8,440 nucleotides of DNA from an uncultured Collinsella sp. (GTDB taxonomy: Bacteria; Actinomycetota; Coriobacteriia; Coriobacteriales; Coriobacteriaceae): NCBI GenBank assembly GCA_902492825.1, contig CABUMZ010000085.1:1-8440 (forward strand), in the 5' to 3' direction. Position 1 is the first letter of the stretch. The number at the start of each line of letters is the position of its first letter. The position numbers and the translations under genes were made by a program. This document shows, in pieces, positions 1 through 5,105 of this stretch. The notes beneath the pieces were generated by a model. The model ran no database searches. It worked only from the letters and a program-made list of their open reading frames with translations, and was not told the DNA's origin.

Positions 1-61
1 GGGTGCCTGCCTTGTTTTAAGAAGTGGGCTCCGCGAACTTCTCAAAACAAGGCAGGCACCC
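1..61. repeat. Long inverted repeat (25-bp arms) at the window edge
   Basis: Bases 1-25 and 37-61 are reverse complements except at one position (19 against 43), around an 11-nt GC-rich centre. Read as plus-strand RNA the exception is an A-C mismatch; read as minus-strand RNA it is a G-U wobble, so the hairpin folds better in transcripts of the minus strand, the direction of the repressor gene ending at 142. It could terminate that transcript, but whether a T-run follows cannot be seen because the window ends. The length of the arms is more than a simple terminator needs, so a dispersed palindromic (REP or MITE-like) element is an alternative. Two short hairpins lie just inside it: CCGGC/GCCGG at 61-73 and GCGGA/TCCGC at 80-92. 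Confidence 0.7.
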
Positions 62-112
62 CGGCCCCGCCGGCAAATAGCGGACACTCCGCATGCAATC
101 TATGCAAACAAA

Positions 113-153
113 CAAGTACGCTTAGCTACATTCAAGTACGCTTAGCTACATTC
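113..153. repeat. Perfect 20-bp tandem duplication over the repressor stop codon
   Basis: The unit AAGTACGCTTAGCTACATTC occurs at 114-133 and again, with no gap or mismatch, at 134-153; periodicity starts at base 113. The right copy encodes the last residues (Glu-Cys-Ser) and the TAA stop of the minus-strand LacI-family gene; the left copy is the downstream non-coding duplicate. Because the stop lies inside the unit, gain or loss of a copy leaves the protein unchanged. The exact identity suggests a recent slippage or duplication event. Confidence 0.9.
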
Positions 154-1170
154 GGTAAGTTCGAGCACGCTGCCCTTAACGATAAGCGCCGGCTCCAGGA
201 CGACCTCTTCGGCACGCCTGCCGCCCCTACCGGCAAGACGCTTGGACATGCAGCCAAAAGCATGCTCCGCAAGGACACCAGGATCCTGCTCAATCGCGGT
301 CAGCGCCGGCTCAAAGAGAACGTCGGCCGCCGAGTTGTCATAGCTCACCACCGAGATATCGCCCGGGATGCTCTTCCCCATCTCGTGCAGGCGCTTGAGC
401 AAACCAAGGGCAATGTTATCCGAGCTTGCGAACACGGCGGTGGCATCAGTTGCGAGCACCGCCTCCGAGGCCTCGTAGGCACTCGGAATGTAGTACTCGC
501 TCTCAAACTCCAAACGTGCGTCGATAGGCAGGCCAACCTCGCGCAGCGCGCGCTCATAGCCGGCAAGTCGCTTACGCCCCGTATTGGAACGGCGCGCGTT
601 AACCAAGCAGGCAATGCGACGGTGGCCCTGCTCGATCAGATAGCGGGTGGCCATGTAGCCACCCATCTCGTGGTCGAACATCACCTTGTCGCACTCGAGC
701 CCCTCAATGGCACGGTCGACCATCACGGCAGGGATAGGCAGATGGCTGACTTCTTCGCGCAGGGCGCGGTCGTCGGAGAACTCGTCGCCCACGACCAGGA
801 AGACGCCATCAACGCCGCGCGTCACCAGCTGGCGCAGCAGCTCCAGATCGTCATCGGCGCTTCCGCCCGAGCTGGTAATGAAGAGCGCATAGCCGTCCTC
901 GCGGCAGCGCTTTTCCAGGCTACCGGCGAGCGAAGCAAAAAAGCGGCTCTCGATGTTAGGGACGATAAGGCCCAGGGTGCGCGACTCGCGCATGACCAGG
1001 CTGCGCGCGATCTGGTTGGGAACATAGTGGTTGCGCGCCGCGACCTCTTTGATGAGTTTGCGGTTTTCTTCCGAGATGCGACAGGGCCGATTATTGAGCA
1101 CAAGCGAGACCGACGAGGGGGAAAGCCCCACCTCCTGGGCGATCTGCTTGAGGGTGACTTTGTTGGCCAT
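142..1170 (-). CDS. LacI/GalR-family transcriptional repressor
   Basis: This is a 342-residue DNA-binding regulator of the LacI/GalR family, which act as cytoplasmic dimers that leave their operator when a sugar or related ligand binds. The N-terminal helix-turn-helix is at about residues 6-26 (TLKQIAQEVGLSPSSVSLVL), and the hinge helix that inserts in the minor groove is at about 50-60 (VPNQIARSLVM). A periplasmic-binding-protein-like effector domain begins near 64 (RTLGLIVPNI) and includes FASSDNIALG at 247-256 and the SVVSYDN strand at 273-279. The length is typical and the protein looks intact. The ATG at 1170 is favoured by GGAAGGAG a few bases upstream and by the family-typical start. 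It diverges from murB, with no sugar transporter or glycosidase in view, so the regulon and ligand cannot be inferred. The 3' end lies in a 20-bp tandem duplication. Confidence 0.95.
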   Translation of the reverse strand: MANKVTLKQIAQEVGLSPSSVSLVLNNRPCRISEENRKLIKEVAARNHYVPNQIARSLVMRESRTLGLIVPNIESRFFASLAGSLEKRCREDGYALFITSSGGSADDDLELLRQLVTRGVDGVFLVVGDEFSDDRALREEVSHLPIPAVMVDRAIEGLECDKVMFDHEMGGYMATRYLIEQGHRRIACLVNARRSNTGRKRLAGYERALREVGLPIDARLEFESEYYIPSAYEASEAVLATDATAVFASSDNIALGLLKRLHEMGKSIPGDISVVSYDNSAADVLFEPALTAIEQDPGVLAEHAFGCMSKRLAGRGGRRAEEVVLEPALIVKGSVLELTECS

Positions 1171-1205
1171 CTCGCTCCTTCCGGGTTTACGCGCAATCTC
1201 TTGAA

Positions 1206-1211
1206 AGTATA
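1206..1211 (-). promoter_or_regulatory. Likely -10 element of the LacI-family gene
   Basis: The minus strand reads TATACT here, one base from the TATAAT consensus, about 35 bases before the ATG at 1170. No good -35 box is visible at 16-18 bp spacing. This would give a leader of roughly 28 nt containing the Shine-Dalgarno sequence. A partial palindrome (TACC, five bases, GGTA) lies at about 1245-1257 and could be an operator, but it is weak. Confidence 0.4.
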
Positions 1212-1304
1212 GCGACTACCCCTCTACCTCGGTGATAAACACTTTACCAATCCGGTAGACGGCTGTTTTATCGCCGCCAGCGCACCAAATCCGTCCGGGT
1301 GGGG

Positions 1305-1310
1305 TATATT
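1305..1310 (+). promoter_or_regulatory. Possible -10 element of murB
   Basis: TATATT follows a G-rich run and lies 43 bases before the preferred murB start at 1354. No convincing -35 hexamer is visible upstream. If it is the promoter, transcription starts near 1317, after the alternative TTG start at 1309, which supports the ATG at 1354. Confidence 0.35.
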
Positions 1311-1353
1311 GCAATCGATTGATGACAACGACCACCAAAAGGCGGATATTCGT

Positions 1354-2316
1354 ATGCACGAGAACGACTTTTTTAACGAGGACCTGCTGTGCGCGCTTGC
1401 TGGCGTTGCCGGCGAGGACAACGTGCTGATGAGCGAGCCCATGCGCGAGCACACCACGTTTAAGATCGGCGGCCCGGCCGACGTCTTTGTCACGCCCGAT
1501 ACCGAGCAGAGCCTCGTCGCCACGCTCGATACCTGCTATCGCTGCGATCTGCCCCTCACCATCGTGGGCAACGGCTCCGACCTGCTCGTCGGCGACAAGG
1601 GCATCCGCGGCGTCGTCGTGGCGCTGGGCGAAGGCCTCTCCGACATTACGGTCGACGGCACGCATGTCACGGCGGCAGCCGGTGCCTTGCTTTCCGATGT
1701 CGCCGCGGCGGCAGCCGAGGCCGGCCTTACCGGCATGGAGCCCATCTCGGGCATCCCCGGATCGGTCGGCGGCGCCTGCTACATGAACGCCGGAGCTTAC
1801 GGCGCCTGCATGGCCGATGTGCTGGAGTCCGTGCGCGTCTACAAACCTGCTCGCCAGCTCGACGACGGCACCCGTGGCAGCGGCAACATCATCGAGTTCG
1901 ATGTCGATGAGCTCAACCTGGGCTATCGCAAGAGCCGCATTGCCGACGACGGCTTCATCGTGCTTTCGGCCACCTTCAATCTCGCTCCGGGCAACGCCGC
2001 GATGATCAAGGCCGACATGGACGACTACCGCCAGCGCCGCGAGGACAAGCAGCCGCTCGACATGCCGAGTGCTGGCTCCACTTTCAAGCGCCCCGAGGGC
2101 TACTTTGCCGGCAAGCTCATCATGGACGCCGGCCTGCGAGGACACGCCGTTGGCGGCGCGCAGGTGAGCGAGAAGCACTGCGGCTTCATCGTCAACGCCG
2201 ACCACGCCACCGCCGCCGACGTCGACGAACTCATCCGCGACATCCAAGCCAAAGTCAAAGAGCAGTTCGACGTAGACCTAGAACCCGAAGTCCACCGAGT
2301 AGGCGAATTCCTTTAA
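1354..2316 (+). CDS. murB: UDP-N-acetylenolpyruvoylglucosamine reductase (MurB)
   Basis: MurB is the FAD-containing cytoplasmic enzyme that uses NADPH to reduce enolpyruvyl-UDP-GlcNAc to UDP-N-acetylmuramate, an early peptidoglycan step. From the ATG at 1354 it has 320 residues. The FAD-binding domain carries TTFKIGGPA (34-42), GNGSDLL (72-78, usually GSN) and GIPGSVGGACYMNAGAYG (133-150). YRKSR is at 191-195. SAGSTFKRPEG (239-249) contains the expected proton-donating Ser at 242, and GGAQVSEKHCGFIVN spans 267-281. PEVHRVGE near the C-terminus supplies the expected catalytic Glu at about 312. All family hallmarks are present, so it should be active. A TTG at 1309 would add 15 residues. I prefer the ATG because AAGGCGG lies 8 nt upstream and the added residues do not look like MurB. 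It stands alone, not in a mur/fts cluster, and ends at a strong hairpin. Confidence 0.96.
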   Translation: MHENDFFNEDLLCALAGVAGEDNVLMSEPMREHTTFKIGGPADVFVTPDTEQSLVATLDTCYRCDLPLTIVGNGSDLLVGDKGIRGVVVALGEGLSDITVDGTHVTAAAGALLSDVAAAAAEAGLTGMEPISGIPGSVGGACYMNAGAYGACMADVLESVRVYKPARQLDDGTRGSGNIIEFDVDELNLGYRKSRIADDGFIVLSATFNLAPGNAAMIKADMDDYRQRREDKQPLDMPSAGSTFKRPEGYFAGKLIMDAGLRGHAVGGAQVSEKHCGFIVNADHATAADVDELIRDIQAKVKEQFDVDLEPEVHRVGEFL

Positions 2317-2320
2317 CAAA

Positions 2321-2342
2321 GAAGGCCCCGAAAGGGGCCTTC
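2321..2342. terminator. Hairpin terminator after murB
   Basis: GAAGGCCCC (2321-2329) pairs perfectly with GGGGCCTTC (2334-2342) around a GAAA tetraloop, starting five bases after the murB stop. The plus-strand tail (GCCATATTT) has only a modest T-run. On the minus strand the stem is followed by TTTG, so it may act in both directions for the convergent genes. Confidence 0.85.
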
Positions 2343-2446
2343 GCCATATTTATTCAGATAACCCAGTCCGGTGTGTCGCGCCCCGAACCCGGAAGGTCCG
2401 GGACCGCGGGCGAGGCATAAGGTTGGTCGCGAGTTCCGCACGCAAA
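2343..2446. other. GC-rich foldable intergenic segment between two hairpins
   Basis: No coding region is supported here. The segment contains a hairpin CCCGGA/TCCGGG (2388-2393 with 2397-2402), enclosed by CGCCC/GGGCG (2379-2383 with 2408-2412). CAGTCC at 2364-2369 can pair with GGACTG at 2480-2485, enclosing the whole region. AGTTCC at 2432-2437 could alternatively pair with GGAACT at 2494-2499, which conflicts with the outer helix. It may be a structured RNA, a dispersed intergenic repeat, or simply GC-rich spacer. I do not recognise the family. Confidence 0.3.
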
Positions 2447-2469
2447 GAAGGCCACTTAATGTGGCCTTC
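2447..2469 (-). terminator. Hairpin terminator, probably for the flavodoxin gene
   Basis: GAAGGCCAC (2447-2455) pairs perfectly with GTGGCCTTC (2461-2469) around a 5-nt loop. CGCAA/TTGCG (2441-2445 with 2473-2477) can extend the stem after a small internal loop. Read on the minus strand, the stem is followed by TTTGCG, and it lies about 100 bases after the flavodoxin stop. The arms share CAAAGAAGGCC and GGCCTTCG with the murB hairpin at 2321-2342. Confidence 0.7.
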
Positions 2470-2566
2470 GTCTTGCGCAGGACTGTAGAGCAGGGAACTT
2501 CGTGCCCCGACGCCCGGGAGGACGTTTCATTTAGAAAGATGGACCGACCGCCGTCAGCGATGGGAG

Positions 2567-3118
2567 CTACTCCCCCAGCACGGCCTTTTTGGCGGCTGCA
2601 GCCATGTTGTCCAGATCTTCCTTGGTGGGGTGATCCTTTGCGGCGACCCAGTTATCGAGCAGCAACTTAGCGCGGGCGTTGTCGGGATCTTGCTCGAGCA
2701 TGGCCTCGTAGCGCTGCTTGACCGCGGGACCCATCTTGCCCTGGCACATCGCCCAGCCCGCAAGCTCGGCATCCCCAGCCAAATTGGAGGTCACGCGATC
2801 GATAATCTGCTGATAATAGCTCTGGTCGGCGCCAAAACCGCAGGTACCAAAGAGGAAAACGCGCTTGCCGTGCAGAGCGGAGAGCAGCGCGGCAACCGAA
2901 GGCGTGCACGCGCCCTTGTCGCACCAAAAGCCGACGAGCACCGTGTCGGCCGCGCAGGCGCCCTGCGCCTCGAGCGCAACCTGATCTGCATCCGCATCGT
3001 CGCTCAACGCCGCGGCATGGACAAACTCAACGCCCGCAGCCTGCAGAGCGCGCTTGATCGCGCCCGAAACCATCCTGGTATTACCGCTCTTGCTGTTAAC
3101 CACCAAAGAGCACGTCAT
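2567..3118 (-). CDS. Flavodoxin-fold protein of the BilS/Flavodoxin_7 type
   Basis: This is a 183-residue single-domain flavodoxin-like protein, expected to bind FMN and carry electrons in the cytoplasm. NSKSGNT at 8-14 matches the FMN phosphate-binding loop (S/T-x-T/S-G-N-T). VGFWCDKGAC (62-71), LFGTCGFG (89-96), MCQGKM (124-129) and DHPTKEDL (162-169) follow the pattern I know from the family annotated as BilS, the flavodoxin partner of bilirubin reductase BilR. No bilR is in this window, so the redox partner is unknown and a bilirubin role is not implied. It is rich in cysteine (3, 55, 66, 71, 93, 125). I chose the ATG at 3118 because it gives the usual N-terminus and a GAGG lies about 10 nt upstream; a GTG at 3124 would leave only 4 nt. 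It follows the ABC exporter genes on the same strand after 127 bp and converges on murB. Confidence 0.85.
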   Translation of the reverse strand: MTCSLVVNSKSGNTRMVSGAIKRALQAAGVEFVHAAALSDDADADQVALEAQGACAADTVLVGFWCDKGACTPSVAALLSALHGKRVFLFGTCGFGADQSYYQQIIDRVTSNLAGDAELAGWAMCQGKMGPAVKQRYEAMLEQDPDNARAKLLLDNWVAAKDHPTKEDLDNMAAAAKKAVLGE

Positions 3119-3180
3119 AGTCACGTTGCCTCGTTTCCCCCAAAACTAAAGCCACTAATGCAATTTATTAGATGAATATC

Positions 3181-3217
3181 TTAGTACTAACGTGACAGAT
3201 GTAAACCACCGTCTGTC
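3181..3217. repeat. Short palindromes between the ABC operon and the flavodoxin gene
   Basis: The 127-bp gap contains a perfect palindrome TTAGTACTAA (3181-3190) and an inverted repeat GACAGA (3194-3199)/TCTGTC (3212-3217) with a 12-nt loop. The sequence is more AT-rich than the flanking genes, as expected for a promoter of the flavodoxin gene. The minus strand holds possible -10 sequences such as TAATAA, but no clear -35. The repeats could be an operator or a weak terminator for the ABC operon; neither has a T-run on the minus strand. Confidence 0.3.
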
Positions 3218-3245
3218 GATTGATTAATTTGCCCCACGGGCTTGC

Positions 3246-5105
3246 TCACTGGGCAAACTGACTGCGGTAGAGCTCGGCATAGAAGCCATCTGCCGCCAGC
3301 AGCTCGTCGTGCGTGCCACGCTCGATAATCTGGCCGTCGCGCATGACCAGAATGCAGTCGGCGTTGCGGATCGTCGACAGGCGGTGCGCCACCACAAAGC
3401 TTGTGCGACCGGCCATGAGCTCGTCGAATGCCGCCTGCACCTGCAGCTCGGTGCGCGTGTCGATACTCGACGTTGCCTCGTCCAGCAGCAAGATAGCCGG
3501 GTCGGTGAGCATGACGCGCGCAATGCACAGCAGCTGCTTTTGGCCCTGGCTAAACGTGCCGCCGTCCTCGCCGATGACCGTATCGTAGCCGCCTGGCAGC
3601 TGCACGATAAACTTGTGCGCGTGCGCGTGCTTGGCAGCTTCGATAACCTGCTCGCGCGTAGCGTCGGGACAGCCGTAGGCGATGTTTTCGGCCACGGTGC
3701 CCTCGAACAACCAGGTATCTTGCAGCACCATGCCAAAGGCGCGGCGCAGGCTTGCGCGCGTGTAGCCACGCGAAGACCGGCCATCGACTGCGATGCGACC
3801 GGCATCGATATCGTAGAATCGCAGCAGCAAATTGATGAGCGTCGTCTTGCCGCAGCCCGTAGGGCCAACGAGGGCAAAGCGCATGCCGGGCTTGGCCTCG
3901 ATGCAGATATCCTGCAGCAGCTTGCGGTCGGGCACGTAGCTAAAGTCCACATGCTCAAAGGTCACCTCACCCTGCGGGGCGGCAAGTTCCACGGCATCCG
4001 CCGCATCGGGCTCCTGCTCGCGCGCATCGAGCAGCGCAAACATGCGGCGCGCCGAGGCATACGCCGTCTGGATCTGCGTAATGACGTTGGTGACCTCGTT
4101 GAACGGCTTGGTGTACTGGTTGGCATAGGACAGGAAAATCTGCACGCCGCCCACCGTGAGCGCAGCGGGCACGCCCGTGATCACGCCCACGCAGCCAATC
4201 ACGGCGACCACGGCATAGATGATGTTGTTGATAAAGCGCGTACCGGGGTTGGAAAGCGAGCCCATAAACTGTGCGCGTTCACCTGCCGTATAGAGCTCGG
4301 CGTTGAGGGCGTCGAAGCGCGCTTGGGCGTTCGGGCCGTAGGCAAACGCATCCACCAGTTTTTGCTCGCCCACATACTCCTCGATATGGCCACCGAGCTG
4401 CCCTTGAATACGCTGCTGTGCCGTAAAGCTTTTGTTGGAGAGCTTGGCGATAGCACCGGCTGCAAAAATGGAAAGCGGCGTGACGAGTACCACCACGAGC
4501 GTCATGGTCAGGTTGATGGAAAGCATAAACGCGAGCGTGCCCACGATGGTAATAACACCGGTGAAGAGCTGCGTGAAGCCCTGCAGCAGACCGTCGCCCA
4601 CCTGGTCGACATCGTTGACCACGCGGCTCATGAGGTCGCCGTGGGCATGGCTGTCGATAAAGCTGAGCGGCATGCGGCTGAGCTTATCGCTCGCCTCCAC
4701 GCGCATGTCGCGCACCGTTTCGTAAGACAGGCGGTTGACGCAATAGCCCTGCAGCCACTGGAAGGCCGCAGCACCTACGACGACAATCGCGAGCTTGGTA
4801 ACGAGCGGCAGCAGCGCGTCGAAGTCCACCTGCCCGGCGGCGACGATAAGGTCGATGCCCTCGCCGATGAGAATCGGCGTGTAGAGCTGCAGAATCACGG
4901 AGATGGCGGCACTCACAAACGACGCAACAAACGAAATGCGATGCGGACGAACGTAGCCCATCAGACGGCGAGTCACCGCACCCACGGGATAGCGCTCGGG
5001 GTCGCCGGGCTGGCGCGGACCGTCGCCCAGGTCGTTGAGGTTATCGTTACCGGACACGTTGGCCGTCATCGTGGCGACCGAACCGGAGGAAGTGTACGGA
5101 TTCAT
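3246..5105 (-). CDS. ABC exporter half-transporter, consensus ATPase subunit
   Basis: This is a 619-residue permease-ATPase fusion (exporter type, MdlB/MsbA-like), second gene of a two-gene operon. A hydrophilic N-terminal extension of about 45 residues precedes six predicted membrane helices (roughly 57-80, 102-120, 180-198, 200-220, 291-312, 315-330). The nucleotide-binding domain (about 378-619) has Walker A GPTGCGKT (414-421), Q-loop Gln 462, Walker B ILLLDE with catalytic Glu 543, D-loop SSID (546-549) and switch His 574. The signature is FSQGQ (518-522) instead of LSGGQ, with Gln replacing the first Gly. This complements the degenerate catalytic residues of the neighbouring subunit. The ATG directly abuts the upstream stop, and AAAGGAGG lies 8 nt before it, so translation is probably coupled. 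The substrate cannot be told from sequence; multidrug, lipid or peptide export are all possible. Confidence 0.95.
   Translation of the reverse strand: MNPYTSSGSVATMTANVSGNDNLNDLGDGPRQPGDPERYPVGAVTRRLMGYVRPHRISFVASFVSAAISVILQLYTPILIGEGIDLIVAAGQVDFDALLPLVTKLAIVVVGAAAFQWLQGYCVNRLSYETVRDMRVEASDKLSRMPLSFIDSHAHGDLMSRVVNDVDQVGDGLLQGFTQLFTGVITIVGTLAFMLSINLTMTLVVVLVTPLSIFAAGAIAKLSNKSFTAQQRIQGQLGGHIEEYVGEQKLVDAFAYGPNAQARFDALNAELYTAGERAQFMGSLSNPGTRFINNIIYAVVAVIGCVGVITGVPAALTVGGVQIFLSYANQYTKPFNEVTNVITQIQTAYASARRMFALLDAREQEPDAADAVELAAPQGEVTFEHVDFSYVPDRKLLQDICIEAKPGMRFALVGPTGCGKTTLINLLLRFYDIDAGRIAVDGRSSRGYTRASLRRAFGMVLQDTWLFEGTVAENIAYGCPDATREQVIEAAKHAHAHKFIVQLPGGYDTVIGEDGGTFSQGQKQLLCIARVMLTDPAILLLDEATSSIDTRTELQVQAAFDELMAGRTSFVVAHRLSTIRNADCILVMRDGQIIERGTHDELLAADGFYAELYRSQFAQ

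Noticed and set aside
262..1212. Long plus-strand open frame opposite the LacI-family gene
   Set aside because: It is the antisense of a clear repressor, its translation has no recognisable domain, and long antisense frames are expected in GC-rich DNA.
1309..1353. TTG start giving a 15-residue longer MurB
   Set aside because: The TTG overlaps the likely -10 element, and the extra residues are not typical of MurB.
1216..2247. Long minus-strand open frame opposite murB
   Set aside because: Its translation is low-complexity Ala/Val/Asp-rich and antisense to an intact MurB with all motifs.
2388..2402. CCGGAAGG resembling the SRP RNA tip
   Set aside because: The flanking conserved bases of the SRP RNA hairpin are missing, and the segment pairs better as CCCGGA/TCCGGG.
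2395..2411. T-box-like sequence GGGACCGCG
   Set aside because: It matches only the 3' half of the T-box core (GGNACCGCG), has no room for a stem I after the murB terminator, and no synthetase or amino-acid gene follows on that strand.
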